DNA of 64,000 nt from Melastoma dodecandrum (GCA_029817715.1 JARUPY010000607.1:1860001-1924000), one strand, 5' to 3'; shown: positions 1-15,381, counted from the first letter of the stretch. Notes: generated from the sequence alone by a model not told the origin. Program-made: numbers and translations.

Positions 1-473
1 CGCCTTCCTAATGGTGCTACGGCTGCCGACTGCTACGCCCGCCTCCGTTGTTCCCCGTCGGTCGTCGTGGTTTTGCGTTTCGTTTTGATTGGGAATGGGG
101 TGGTGCAGCGCAGATCTGGTCTCTCCTCCGTGTTTTTTTTTTCTTTTGCCTGGTTTCGTGAATTTTGATTCCTCGGGGGGTTCGTCACGCGTTTGTCGTG
201 TTGCCTTTGGCCGTTTTTCAGAGTCATTTTTCTCTGTAATACCTCGTTCGTCGGGGCAAAGAGAAGATTTCTCGCTTATTCTTGTTTCCTTTAGAATGCG
301 CCCATTTTGATTGATTGCATGGTTAGCGTGTTCGTAGTTGAATTGAAGCGTAATGATCGGTGTTTCCTTCCCCCCCAGGATGGCGTCGTCTTTGTGATTT
401 TTGATTCTTACATCCAGAGTGCCGGCTCCCATTTTGGTTAAATAGGCTTCGTCCTAGTGTAGGAAGCCAGAGA
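1..473 (+). other. Upstream/leader region of the FATB gene
   Basis: No coding sequence is supported here. The stretch runs straight into the FATB start codon at 474 and probably holds its 5' leader, perhaps with a leader intron, since a possible 3' splice site (CAG) lies near 416. The short ORFs in it have no recognisable domains. The promoter proper is probably left of the window. Confidence 0.5.
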
Positions 474-2792
474 ATGGTAGCGACCCCCGCTGCCTCCGCT
501 TTTCTCGCCGTTCCTTCGCCTGGTTCGACTGGAAAGGCTGCCAGGCATGGGAATGGGGTTTCCGGTGTTGTGCCTGTTTGGAAGAATCCCGGATCTGCTC
601 GCTTGCAGATGAAGGCTAATGCGCAGGCTCCCCCAAAGATTAATGGGAACTCGGTTAGCCTGACGAAGCACCCGGAAAACGTGAAGAATGAGGATAACGT
701 CCCGTCGCCTCCTCCTCGGACGTTCATTAACCAGTTGCCTGATTGGAGCATGCTTCTCGCCGCGATAACTACTGTGTTCTTGGCAGCGGAGAAGCAGTGG
801 ACTATGCTTGATTGGAAACCAAGACGACCTGATATCCTTTATGATCCGTTTGGGTTGGGGAGGATTGTTCAGGATGGGCTTGTCTTTAGGCAGAACTTCT
901 CGATTAGATCGTATGAAATAGGTGCAGATCGGACGGCCTCGATAGAGACCTTGATGAATCATTTGCAGGTGCAAGGCAAACTTCTTTAATTTTCTATTAC
1001 AGACTGAAATCTGGAAGTTTTCCAAATAGAATATGTCAATCTTTCTTCATTAATGGAAGTGGCAATCTCTCCAAATACTTTTTGGTTCTTCCAGCTCCTT
1101 AAAGTTACTTTTCTTGCAGGAGACAGCCCTTAATCATGTGAGAACTGCCGGACTTTTTGCTGATGGCTTTGGTTCTACGCCAGAGATGAGCAAAAGGAAT
1201 TTGATTTGGGTTGTCACAAAAATGCAGATTCTAGTTGACCGCTATCCGACTTGGTAAGCCGATATCAGACTTTGTTTCCGTTACACGGTCCATCGTGCTG
1301 CTGTTATCACTCGATTAGTTTGCATTTTTTCTGCTTCTGGGAACTCATTCCTTGATGGATAAATACTTATCTTGTGGACTGATAGGTCTGTTCAATTGTC
1401 GTGTATGCATACAGCTAGCATTCACAAGAAATACAATCTCAAGCGTACACGGTTTTTAAACCTTTGTTTTTGGCAATAGCATGCCAGAGTAATTTCACCA
1501 CTATTGGGATCTGGGAGGGATTTGCTTTACTTAATGGGTTTGGTATGACTACTAAAATAGTATAACTTAACATCAGCCCATGCTTTTTAACACTGCAGAG
1601 ATATGAGTTATGTTTACTTCTCAGATGGTTCTTAACAGGTCAATGTTGAACTGTCTATTGATATTTGCTCCTTTTGGCGATAACCAAAGTTCTTTTCTGA
1701 AAGTGTTATCTTGGTTTGGGACTGGTGTCAAAGTGGATTTTCATCTCCTGTTGTAGGGGGGACACTGTTCAAGTAGATACATGGGTTAGTGCTTCCGGAA
1801 AAAATGGCATGCGGCGCGATTGGCATGTTCAAGATCTTAAAACTGGAGAAATAATTACCAAAGCATCCAGGTAAGGGTGCTATTTACAAATCTCTTGTTA
1901 CTATTTAACTTGTTAGTTTGTCTTCAGCGTCATGTTCTCTTTTTGCGGTCTTGTGTCTGAGGTCTTCGAATAGACCTGTTTCTTTCGCTTGTACAAATCC
2001 TGATGACATATTTTAGTACTTGTGGTCTTGTCCCAAAAAAAGAAGTCGCGCTTGAGTTTGCCGACTCTCTTACTCGATGCAATGATATGGAAGGCTGTCT
2101 GTCGATTACATTTTGGGTCGATGTGTGCAGTGTTTGGGTGATGATGAATAAGCATACAAGAAGACTGTCAAAAATGCCTGAAGAGGTTAGGGGAGAGATA
2201 GAACCCCATTTTATAGATTGTGCCCCTGCAGTAGCCGAGGACAACCGAAAGTTACTCAAGCTCGATGATGGCACGGCCGACTTTATCCGATCCGGTTTAA
2301 CTGTAAGTAGGCATGTTCTCGTTTCCTCCATTGCTGCTGTGGATTAATGTTGAGGACTTTGGGATTGCGCTGTCTCGTTTGCAGCCAAGGTGGCATGATC
2401 TGGATGTCAACCAGCACGTCAACAACGTGAAGTACATGGGCTGGGTACTTGAGGTATAAGTCGAATACCTTCCCATCCCTGCTTTCCGTCATCTTAAAAC
2501 CGACCCGCAAAAATCCCCAACCGCTGCTCGATTACAGAGTGCTCCCCAGCTGATCCTGGAAAGCCGCGAGCTCTCCGCCATAACGCTGGAGTACAGGAGG
2601 GAATGCGGGAGAGACAGCATGCTTCAGTCCCTGACTACCCTCACAAGGGACGGCGAAACCACCCCGGACAAACTCCTCGACGGTTCCAGCCAAGTGGAGT
2701 GCCAACACTTGCTTCGGCTCGAGAGCGGGACCGAAATCTTGAGGGCGAGGACCGAATGGAGGCCGAAGAATGCCAACGGCGGGGAGCCCTGA
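474..2792 (+). CDS. FATB: Palmitoyl-type acyl-ACP thioesterase, plastidial (FATB)
   Basis: The enzyme hydrolyses saturated acyl-ACP (mainly 16:0) in the plastid stroma, releasing free fatty acid for export. Exons: 474-968, 1120-1253, 1757-1870, 2131-2302, 2385-2453, 2538-2792, all GT-AG and in phase, giving 412 aa, the usual FATB length. The N terminus is a Ser/Ala/Pro-rich transit-peptide-like stretch, followed by the FATB hydrophobic segment after LPDWSMLLAA (about residues 85-110). The double hot-dog core follows. Catalytic residues are visible: Asn314 and His316 in DVNQHVNN, and Glu350-Cys351 in EYRREC. The first ATG in frame is used because it starts the transit peptide. FATA is excluded by the hydrophobic segment and overall sequence. 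A separate ORF overlapping the last exon (2603-2863) is another frame and not a gene. Confidence 0.95.
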
Positions 2793-3228
2793 GTGGCGGC
2801 GGGCGAGATTTCCGCAGGGAGTATGATGCTTTGACCGGAAGGTATCCCCCTGCGGTTGTGTAGAAGGATCCTTCTCCTCTCCTCTTCATATCTTTCCTCT
2901 TTATGATTTAATATATTATTCGTTTCTTAATTTTTGTTTTTTAAAATTTCCTCTCGGGAGTAATGATGTGTAATTTGTTGTAAACTACTTGTAATTAGCC
3001 TTTGTTTATATTTTTTTAATTTTAATTTTATTTTATTTCCACGTTCTATTAATTATTACATCATTATTGAAATCCTAAGGACAGCTGTGTTCTGTTCTGG
3101 ACGTTGAAATTTTAGCTACCGGCATTTAATAAAATCTTCCAACACCTCTTGGTATTAAATTGTGTTCTCCGCATCCCGATAGAAGAAGAAGAAGACGACC
3201 CCAGGTGGCTAATTCATTTCGCTTTCAG
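2793..3228. other. Intergenic: FATB 3' end and promoter of the next gene
   Basis: AT-rich spacer of 436 bp between two genes on the same strand. It should contain the FATB 3' untranslated region (T-rich, with AATAAA-like words around 3128) and the promoter of the dioxygenase. No clear TATA box or known element stands out. Confidence 0.5.
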
Positions 3229-4406
3229 ATGGATTCCGTTGACTCCTCTTCCTTCCGCCTCCCGCTGATCGATCTGTCCCTGGCGGCTTCCAGTTGTCCG
3301 GGTTCCGCACCCTGGGATACCGTCCAGGACGATGTCCGAAGAGCCCTTGAAGACCACGGTTGCTTCCGGGCGAGTTTTTATCCACTCACGGAGCAGCTCC
3401 ACGATGTCGTGTTTGGACATGTCCACGAGCTTTTTAGCCTCCCCAAGGAGACCAAGCTACGCTTCGTCGGTTCTGATCCTGAGAATCCTTATAATGGATA
3501 CTTGACTGACCTACCGAGTTTTCCTCTCCACGAGGCCATGTCGATGGACGTCGGTTCTGCCGGATGTTTCGATTCATCCGTCGTCAGGAAGTTGACTGAT
3601 CTCATGTTTCCCGGGGAAAGTAACGCCGGCTTCGGGTGCGTGCGGCTTTTTTTCTTTCTTTCTTTATGTTTTGTCGAGGATATGGATTGTGACGTTGATC
3701 GATCTTGACTGTTATGCGTACTTAGAGATGACCTGAGCACTTACGTGTCGAAGTTAGTGGAGGTGGACGAGATGGTGAAGAAGATGGTGTTCCGAAGCTT
3801 TGGACTTGAAGCCAAGTACCTGGACCGACACAACGAGTCGACTAATTACACAGTCCGATTGCTGCGTTACGGTGCTCCGGGTCGCGAGGAGCCGATACCT
3901 GCCGGGATAACACATTATGACGTCAACTTCCTGACCATCCTTCAACAGAACGGGGTGAGCGGGTTGGAGATAGAAAGCGAGGACGGGAACTGGATCAGAG
4001 TCCCGCAGTCGAGTTCCACGTTCGTCGTCATGACTGGGGAATCGTTTCACGTGAGTAATTTATATGATCGATCGCCGACAATGAAATACAACATGGTAAG
4101 TAAGACGTTGAGGAGTGTGATATTCATCATCTGTTTTTTTTTTTTTTTTGGATGGCATTCGAAAAGGGATGGAGCAACGGCAGGTTGAGGTGCCCTCGAC
4201 ACCGGGTGATGATGGCTGGGGACGAGACGAGATACTCCACGGGGTTCTTCTCGTCGGTGAAAGGGACGGTGGAGAGCCCGGACGAGCTCGTGGACGATCA
4301 ACACCCCGCGCTTTACAAGCCTTTCGATCAAGACGGTCTGGTGCGCATCTTCCAACATGATCAACTATTCGGAGCTTCCGCTCTGACGACTTTCTTCTCC
4401 GCCTGA
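3229..4406 (+). CDS. 2-oxoglutarate/Fe(II)-dependent dioxygenase, AOP-like
   Basis: A soluble non-haem iron oxygenase of the plant DOXC class. The closest family recognised is the AOP group (named from glucosinolate side-chain enzymes, but widespread in plants with unknown substrates). Exons 3229-3635, 3726-4050 and 4167-4406 give 323 aa. The N-terminal DIOX_N region (LPLIDLSLA) is followed by the jelly-roll core. The iron ligands are present: His199 and Asp201 in THYDVNFLT, and His256 in PRHRV. The 2-oxoglutarate-binding Arg266-x-Ser268 (RYS) is also present, so the enzyme looks active. The last acceptor is the AAAAG after a long T tract at 4134-4149. It gives GESFH-GWSNGRL, the family's spacing. 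The substrate cannot be told. A distance of 436 bp from FATB suggests no functional link. Confidence 0.85.
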
Positions 4407-5612
4407 CAAATGAGCCCAACAACGAATTCGGCCCATTGTCAATTAGAGCGAGGCCCCGGGTCAATGGGGTTACATCGTCATCGTATTATCTTTATTACTT
4501 TTTGTTACTTTATTTCGTCAAACTCATATATATCCTTTGTACTAAGAATTTATAGTACCGTACTTAAAACACGCGGAGTTGGTCAAGCAAGCATACCCAG
4601 TCCAGTCGACCGACACACACAATACAATCAAAGTCAAAAAGTTAAACAAAAACTTAAGATGAATGGTAAGACTGTTTTTGAAATTCGAATCCAATGCCAC
4701 AACATACTACACTTAGGATTTTAAAAGTTTTAAGAATTTATGGTTTAAGGTAGTTATTAATTAATTATTTGACTCAAATTTTAATCCTTATCATTAAATT
4801 AAAATCTCTAGAGGCATGCAAAGGTGTCGCTCCTGCGCAGAAGTGGAGCTCCGGTTAAAATTAGACTCCGTTAATTTTTGGCAAAATATTAATTTATGGC
4901 ATTGAGTCAATTTTCTGTTTTATCATTAACTTAATTTATTATATAATTTTTTCATTTATTTTTATTTTGACCAATTTTAAATTTTATTACGCGTTAGCCA
5001 AATAAACCACAATTTTTATTTATCTACTAAAAAGGAAAAAAATTAAAAAAGGGAAATAATATTGAAACTTTTCTTGTGTTATTTTATTTTAAAATTTTGA
5101 TGAACAAATCAAGTGGATTAGAAGTCGAAGTTAATGATAGTTGCTGATATTGTCAAAAAATATGTAAAATCGATGAAGGTCGAATAATGTTCTATTCGGA
5201 GAAAACGAATTATGAGACGAATGAATGAGAGCTCTACTATTATAGGACATGAATCGGACTATATTAATGACTTGTTTAGTTTTCCGTTAGAAAAAATTTA
5301 AGATCGACAAAAATTAAAATAAAAATAAATATTGATAAAAAAATTATATAATCCAATTGCTTCCCTTGGTATTTTACTTTCCTAAACTTCATCTCCCCTC
5401 CAAATGTCGTCGTCGTTCATCGTCTTCGTCTCTCCCTCCTCATAAGCACTTTTTAATTGGACAGGCAGGCTCTCTCTCTCTCTCTCTCTCTGCCTTCCTT
5501 CCCCTCTGCTCAACTCTGCTTGCTGTTTCTCCTCCCCCCATGGCTATGGCTGGGCGTTATTCAGTTATTTGATTCTACAACAGCAGCAGAAGCAGAAGCA
5601 GAAGTATCAGCA
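4407..5612. other. Intergenic, AT-rich, and leader of the LRR kinase
   Basis: About 1.2 kb. The first part is the dioxygenase 3' region. The middle (4700-5350) is very AT-rich with no ORF or recognisable element. The last 200 bp turn CT-rich and include a (TC)n tract, a typical plant 5' untranslated region, just before the receptor-kinase start. Confidence 0.5.
5470..5491. repeat. (TC)n microsatellite in 5' leader
   Basis: An uninterrupted TC dinucleotide tract about 120 bp upstream of the receptor-kinase start codon. Such tracts are common in plant leaders and can bind BPC/GAGA factors. No regulatory role is shown here. Confidence 0.9.
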
Positions 5613-8600
5613 ATGTCGTCATTCCCAGCCTTGTTCCTCTCCTTCCTCCTGCTCCCCCATTTTTTCCTCTTCGCCCGCTCCGAGCCCACCCAGGACAAGC
5701 AGTCCCTCCTCAACTTCCTCTCCGCCACCCCCCACTCCCCCCGCGTCCTCTGGGACCCTTCCGTCTCCGCCTGCTCCTGGGTCGGCGTCGTCTGCGACTC
5801 CACCAACTCCTCCGTCGTCATCCTCCGCCTCCCTGGGGTCGGGCTCATCGGCCCCATCCCCACAAACACCCTCGGCCGCCTCTCCAGCCTCCGCGTCCTC
5901 TCCCTCCGCTCTAACCGTATCTCCTCCCCCATCCCTCCCGACCTCTCCAACCTCACCCTCCTCCGCTCCCTTTATCTCCAGGACAACGACTTCTCCGGTG
6001 GCTTCCCCGACTTTGTTGTCTCCCTCACCCGTCTCTCCCGCCTCGACCTGTCCTCCAATTCTTTTTCCGGCCCCATCCCCTTCGCCCTCACCAATCTCAC
6101 TAAGCTCACCCGCCTTTACCTCCAGAACAACAACTTCTCCGGGACGCTCCCCAGTATCAACCAGGACGGGTCCATCACCTCGTTCAACGTCTCCAATAAT
6201 GCTCTCAATGGTTCTATCCCGAGCACCCTGTCCCAATTCCCGGATTCGGCCTTTGCAGGGAACCTCGCCCTCTGTGGCGGACCCCTGCCTCCCTGTACAC
6301 CATTCTTCCCCTCACCAGCCCCATCCCCTTCGCTCCCTACTCCGCCTCCGGCAGCAGTGTCCAAGTCCAAGAAGAAGCTATCAACTGCCGCTATCATAGG
6401 AATCGTCGTTGGAAGTGTGCTCGCCCTGACTCTGCTACTCGTAATCTTACTCCTCTGCCTTCGAAAACGGAAACACCAGCCTGATAAGACGCCGAAGCCC
6501 GTGGCAGCAGCGGCAGCAGCTGGTGGAACACGCTCAATCCCAGTCGCGGAAGCTGGAACCTCGTCCTCGAAGGACGACATAACCGGGGGATCCATAGAGG
6601 CCGCTGAGAGGAATAAGCTGGTATTCCTTGAGGGAGGCATTTACAGCTTCGACCTCGAGGACTTACTCAGGGCATCCGCAGAGGTCCTAGGAAAAGGAAG
6701 TGTTGGGACGTCTTACAAGGCGGTCCTCGAGGAAGGTACAACGGTTGTCGTGAAGCGGCTGAAGGACATAGTGGTCGGTAAGAAGGAATTCGAGACCCAG
6801 ATGGAGGTATTGGGAGAGGTTGGGAACCGGCACGAGAATGTGCTTGGCCTGAGGGCTTATTACTTCTCCAAGGACGAGAAGCTCCTCGTCTACGATTACT
6901 TGCCGGCCGGAAGCTTGTCGGCACTCCTTCACGGTAATGTCCTTGGAAATTCAACCTTTCTAACTTTCAATCTCTGCTTGTTTGGGTTCGATCTATGCTT
7001 GTCTATCCATCTCCTCGTTGCTGTCCAAAAGCTTTCTTCTTTTTGGTTCTAGTAGAAAACCCAGAAAGAGGACAATAATGGGATTAGCCATTAGCGATTA
7101 ACTTTGCTCGGTTTAGGCTTTGGAAAGCGATCATTGAACGTTTTGCAGTCATGGGTCACTAAAATTGATTAGGATTTACCACACCCACCCGTTTTAGAAC
7201 ATCCTAGGAGTTAAGCTGTGTAAATCTGGGTTCTGAATTTTTCAGTTGTTGACAAGTTGGTGGGAATAGGGTGAAATCTGGTAAGACCATAGAGAAAATC
7301 CAGATCATCCGTGTTAATGGTGATTTAGTTCAATCAGACGTCTAATCTGATGCCTTTGCATAAAGTTAAATGTCACTCAAGGAAAAAGGGACAGGAAGAT
7401 GAGAATTCTTTGGCCGTCGCTTTCTGCGCGACGAATTATGATTTCTTGTGTGTGCAACGTTTGACTGCCGCAGTTATGAAAGGAACAAGTTTCTTTTTAA
7501 CTGTCTTAGACCGCTACTACCAAGTCATAATGGGACCAGAGGCATTTCTAACATTTTTTTTTCTTTTCTTTCCAAATGCCCACATTAGATATTGTGTGTT
7601 GTTTTTGTCCGAGTCTATTCTTCTCTTATTGCTGTACGACTGCGGATTGATTTGGGCAGTGTAGGGAAAAAATAAGTTAATAAAGAAAGAAAGGAGTAGA
7701 GGTAGTGTTGCTGCAGTAGGGAGAAGCCAGAGTGGTCGTTTTCCCTCTTCTTTTTCTTTTGTCACCTCCCTTTTTTCTGCGTTGGGGGACATTCTTGGAG
7801 TGTGATCTACGCACCTCGGTGCAAGTTATGGGGCTTCCCCAATTTTACCAACGATGCTGCTGATAATTGTACCATATGAGGGGGGTGATGATGATTCAAT
7901 TTTATAGTGTCACCGACAGCCTTTTGCTTTGCTTGTCATCCTTCCTACTTTATTTTTTTTTTCATTGTGGGGCTTTCTTGAAAGATGTTTTGGTGAATGG
8001 GGTTTGATTGTGGGGGTATCCCATGCTTTGAATTGGGAAAGCCCTACACTTGTTTTGGTGAGCAGGGGAGGGGGAATTGCTTCTTTCTTGCCACCATGGG
8101 AGATGCCATTGAGTTTGTCTTGAAGTTGAAGGAACAGAATGATGTTTTTGTTGGGTTTTGCTCCTCAATCATGGGTGTGGGGGGTTGATGTTAGGTTGGG
8201 TCGGGCATCATTCACGCACGCCACTTCTTTCCCTTTTTTCTTTTCTTTTTCTTGGGTCCTCCCTTGTGAATCAGCTTTACATAGAAAAAGAAAAGGGAGA
8301 GGATAGAGGTATTAGAATGTGAGGCTTTTGGCTTCATGGCCACGTTCACTCATGTGCTGTTTTTCCCACTCTCAACATCTCTTGTCCTTTCTTTTTTCCC
8401 CCCTTCATAATTTGGAGTTGGGATTGGATGGACTTTATTGAGGCTTTAGATGAAATGAGTTTGACTTGGTTTCACAAATATGGGTAGAACAGTATGGACA
8501 CTAAAGATCTCATTCCTTTCTACAATGTTTAGGTTTCTAGTCGATATGAGCAGATTTAGGTTCTGAACAATCAGTTCGCTGCATAACCCACTTTCAACTG

Positions 8601-9368
8601 GAATGTTGTGGTTGTGTTGTGAAGTAGTTAGTTACTGTTGCCAGGCCACTCATGTTTCTAAAGTTGGGAATGGTTGTGTTTCATTCTATCCATCTTTCAG
8701 GTAGCCGTGGCTCTGGTCGTACGCCGCTCGACTGGGATAGCCGGTTTAGAATTTCCATCGGTGCAGGAAGAGGCCTCGCGCACCTCCACACCTCTGGGAA
8801 GATCGTCCACGGTAACCTTAAGTCATCCAATGTCCTCCTCCGGACTGATCATGCCGCCTGTGTCTCCGACTACGGCCTCAACCCCCTTTTCGGCACCGCG
8901 ACGCCTCCAAACAGGGTGGCCGGCTACAGGGCCCCTGAGGTCGTCGAGACCCGGAAGGCCACGTTCCAATCCGACGTGTACAGCTTTGGCGTCCTGCTCC
9001 TAGAGCTACTGACGGGGAAGTCGCCCAACCAGGCCTCCCTTGGGGACGAGGGCATTGACCTTCCGAGGTGGGTCCAGTCGGTGGTCCGAGAGGAGTGGAC
9101 GGCGGAGGTATTCGATGTTGAGCTCATGAGGTACCATAACATCGAGGAGGAAATGGTGCAGCTGCTGCAGATCGCTATGTCGTGCGTGGCTGTTGCCCCG
9201 GACCAGCGGCCTGCTGTGGTCGAGGTAGTCCGGATGATGGAGGAGATGAGTAGGAGCGAGACCGACGAAGGGTTGAGACAGTCTTCCGATGACCCATCGA
9301 AGGGCTCGGACGGGCAGACTCCACCGGCTACGGAATTAAGGACTCCACCAGTAGGAGCGACCCCCTGA
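5613..9368 (+). CDS. LRR receptor-like pseudokinase (LRR-III type)
   Basis: A plasma-membrane receptor-like protein of the short-LRR family annotated as 'probable inactive receptor kinase' (RLK902/RKL1/At2g26730 relatives). Exons 5613-6933 and 8701-9368 give 662 aa; the single intron of 1,767 bp sits inside the kinase domain, as in this family. Order: signal peptide (1-24); LRRNT with the Cys pair in CSWVGVVC; about five LRRs (70-190); Pro-rich spacer; one membrane span (about 258-282); kinase domain (about 345-625). The ATP-binding lysine is kept (Lys381, VVVKRL). The catalytic HRD is His-Gly-Asn (477-479) and DFG is Asp-Tyr-Gly (497-499), so phosphotransfer is unlikely. The start chosen is the ATG directly before the hydrophobic signal peptide; the longer ORF from 5457 runs through the CT leader. 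Confidence 0.93.
6934..8700 (+). other. Intron of the LRR pseudokinase
   Basis: A GT-AG intron of 1,767 bp, T-rich on the coding strand. It contains small ORFs (for example 7350-7664) with no domain or conservation that I can see. No transposon or RNA gene is recognised. Confidence 0.85.
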
Positions 9369-9862
9369 GAAGAAACAAACCTCAAAAAAGAAGCACCCGA
9401 AAACAAAAAGGAAAAAGAGAAATCTAATGGGATTCTTGATTTTCATGTAATTCGATTACTTCATTTTAGTTCTTGGTGGAGATTGATTTGTGGATTTGTC
9501 CCTTTGGTGATGGTTGCACAGAAGAGAGCGATGGGGGAATTTCCTTTTTTTGGAGTAAATAACAACAGCAATTTTATTTCATTGGGTCTTTTCTCGGATT
9601 TTTGAAGTTCTAGGACATGGGTCTGGTCCGGGATAACGACATTTTGACGACCATTTTGGAAGTTCAACCCGATGAATCTTCTTTAGTTGAGCTAGATTTG
9701 TTGCAGTTTTTGTCCTATCTCTTCTGGAAGTTTAAGACCTTCATGGGGACATCGTAGACACTGAAGAAGAACCTAAACAGTCCCCTCCCGTGACAATTGG
9801 TAACAGTCCTCCCATGGCCTCAACGTCAACCTCCCGACACAGTCGGAGACATGCTGAATAGG
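9369..9862. other. Intergenic tail of the LRR kinase
   Basis: Contains the kinase 3' untranslated region and about 300 bp without recognisable content, ending where similarity to an ABC transporter begins on the other strand. Confidence 0.5.
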
Positions 9863-12095
9863 CTAAGGACTACTCGTACACGGTGAGAAAGGGGGTATGG
9901 ATATCAGTTTGTTCACAGTACCTAGAGACACGAGCCCAGCGTTCTTACTTCCTGCTAACACATCCAATAATGTGGTTATTCCGGCTCCGCTTACACCCAC
10001 CATGGCCGCCAGAACACCCGGCCTAAACCATCTGCTAATTCCCTTCAGATGGACCAATCGATCATCCGCCTGGTTCTTCAATCCCTGTAAGTAGTCTTGA
10101 GTTAGCTATCTGATGATTTTGAGTAACAACACTGAGAATCATTCTGTCAGAGAGCTTCCTAATCAGATTCTCAAGTACCTTAGGCATATCAACTGAAAAC
10201 TTGATGTTCTCAAAGGTAACGGACAAGGGAATAAACACGGAAGAAGCGTCTGCCTTCCCTGACTTATGCTGTCTGATTTTCGCAAAGCTAAAAATATCAG
10301 AGAAGTTAGAAACAGATCCATGCTAAACCCAACAGCTCTTTAGGCTCCTCACCTTGACTTTGGAGATGGACAACTTACCTTGAATGGATTGGCTGCCGTC
10401 ATGCTCTTCCATTTCATCTCTTGTGAAATTCCCACTTTCTGAAGTTCTTATCCGAGTGCTGTAGAAAACCCATGCTCATCATCATGGATCAACAGATTAA
10501 CTCGCTGAACGATGCTCATTTAAGTTACTGCCATCACCGCACAAACTTCGACAATTGCTGTCAGGATGTTGACAACGGACGATGGCAAAGTAAATGCCCA
10601 TGAAGGATAGAAATGCATGTCTCTTTGCTTGTAGAGAACCAGTAGCTTGTCGGTGGTCATAGCAAGTGCATAAAATCCGGTAAACGCCATCATGTAAACC
10701 AGTAAAAGAGCACACCTTGGCGTACCGTTCCGTCTTCCGAAGTTTCTCGATTATTTCTTACCTGGGTGTACATGGTAGCCAAAATGGCTGAACAAGACAA
10801 GACCTGCCACATCAGTTAGATCGATAAGATATCAATCCACGAGTTCCAAGCAGTTTGCTTCAATTTACGATCCTGAACTGAGCAACGGGGACTTGAAACT
10901 CATATGAAATACTTTGGTGATATGGAAAACTACGCTTCTCCTTATCAAGGCTGCTTCTCTCGATAAACAGGCCTTGAACAAATGTTTCTTACTGCCACTG
11001 TACTCCCACATCGTCAAGGCAGCGGGATGGCTCTTTGAATTCTCAAATGGACTTTGCAAATCCTGCTCCATAGCAATTCCAAGATGACATGACATGAATG
11101 CCTCCACAAGCTCACTCACCGAAATGTATTGGTAATGCTGTTCCTCTTTGTCCCAGTGCTGCCTCTGGTCTTCCCTTGACGTCACCTTCACAATGATAGC
11201 ATCCAATTGCATAATCGGCAAGAAATCGGCAACGGCTTTCGGCCCAGGACACCTAAATCCGATCCATTCGAAGAATTCAAGATATGTTAACAAGGTCCCT
11301 GGTAGACGGTTTGTCCCTCAGAAGCATGTCGTCATCGAAAAGCTCATACCTCTCAGGGGGTGGCTGGAGAAGCGATGCCAGCGTAGTCTTGCTGAAGATG
11401 CGGTCAATTTCCGAATCGAGTTCACTATCTGAAAATTATCAGTTGAAATGTTTTTCACGAAGAGTGTGATTCACTGGTACGAACACTTCACCTGAAAGAT
11501 GAAGACTGCATCAGGCGCGTCCCATAGGTAGTTTCGCCAGAAAGATTCTTAACAATCTCATTTTCATTCATTCCACCAGCAACAGGGTCAGTTTACAAAC
11601 ATGTCGCAATTAGTTTTCAGAAGCAAGAATACAGCAATATTAAGTCGATGGAACTTGTATATTCCACCTACCAGGCCTGATGATACCGCTCACATCACGC
11701 AGAACAGAGAATCTCCGCTTTTGGCTTGGAATTACATGAAGAAACCTCGCCGCATCCTTAATATGGAGAGCAAATTAGTCAGAATAACAGGATGAAGGTT
11801 CGCGGCTTCTCTCCTTGGCCAAAAGGTACTAACTAGAGCACACTCGCACTAAGTTGGCAAAGAAGTTGAAGACAGTAGGCAAAGCACTTCTCCCCACATA
11901 GTCGGCAACTCGACACCAACTCCGAAGTATCAGAACAAGAAACTCAACACCGAGATCAAACTCGATAATAATGAACTGATTAGCAGAGCAAGAACACAAG
12001 GACGAGACTTGTCGAGCCTTGCCTTGAGCTCTTCAACAAGAACGACCCATTGTTATCCACGTTCCTAACCAACCTATCCACCAACTTTCCGATAT
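9863..12095 (-). pseudogene. Relic of a PDR-type ABCG transporter
   Basis: Full-size PDR/ABCG proteins are plasma-membrane exporters of about 1,450 aa. Pieces occur in correct order on the minus strand but in different frames with stops between them: the N-terminal KLVDRLVRNVD (about 12070-12090); ALPTVFNFFANLV (about 11870-11910); a VSGIIRPGR stretch before nucleotide-binding domain 1 (about 11660-11720); FQIVNSIRKL and SLLQPPPERYELF (about 11330-11440); the GFRCPGPKAVADFL stretch and following loop into TMD1 (10865-11293); TMD1 end (10497-10715); and the start of the second ATPase domain, [15 protein letters not shown] (9863-10081), where the Walker A lysine is isoleucine. Walker A of the first domain, most of TMD1 and everything after the second Walker A are missing. 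It cannot make a transporter. Family assignment is firm; exact ends are approximate. Confidence 0.8.
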
Positions 12096-12118
12096 TCCCT
12101 AAAATAACCCTACGATTA

Positions 12119-12171
12119 GGCCCATTGGGTTTCAGAAGGGTACATAAATACCAAGCCTAGGCCCAGGCCCA
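12119..12171. promoter_or_regulatory. Site II (GGCCCA) motifs in the RPT6 promoter
   Basis: Three GGCCCA motifs (TGGGCC on the other strand) at 12119-12124, 12160-12165 and 12166-12171, 200-255 bp upstream of the RPT6 start. Site II elements are bound by TCP factors and mark promoters of ribosomal, proteasome and mitochondrial housekeeping genes. That fits the gene downstream. Binding itself is inference. Confidence 0.55.
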
Positions 12172-12373
12172 TTAAAGGGCCCGTTTATTTATTCTTCCTC
12201 GAACATCGCGGCTGGAGTCTTTCCTCTTCCGCAAGTCATCTTCCTTCTTCCTCTTTGTTGATTAATTTTCTTTTAGCTCTTTGTGCTCACCGAAACAATC
12301 CCTAATTTTCCAAACGAGTAGCGGCGAGAAGTAGAAGGGTTTTCCGGAAGGCTGACGGCGGGTGGAGTGGTGA

Positions 12374-15381
<3,008 letters not shown>

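Noticed and set aside
2603..2863. 86-aa plus-strand ORF at the end of the FATB gene
   Set aside because: It overlaps the last FATB exon in another frame; the FATB frame carries the conserved catalytic and C-terminal residues.
4060..4464. 134-aa antisense ORF over the dioxygenase last exon
   Set aside because: Shadow ORF; the plus-strand frame has the iron ligand and 2-oxoglutarate-binding residues.
5457..5612. N-terminal extension of the LRR kinase ORF
   Set aside because: It translates a CT-rich leader; the ATG at 5613 begins directly at the signal peptide.
5561..6640. Several long antisense and shifted ORFs over the LRR kinase first exon (up to 276 aa)
   Set aside because: GC-rich, low-complexity shadows (Ser/Pro or Glu/Gly-rich) of the true exon; no domains.
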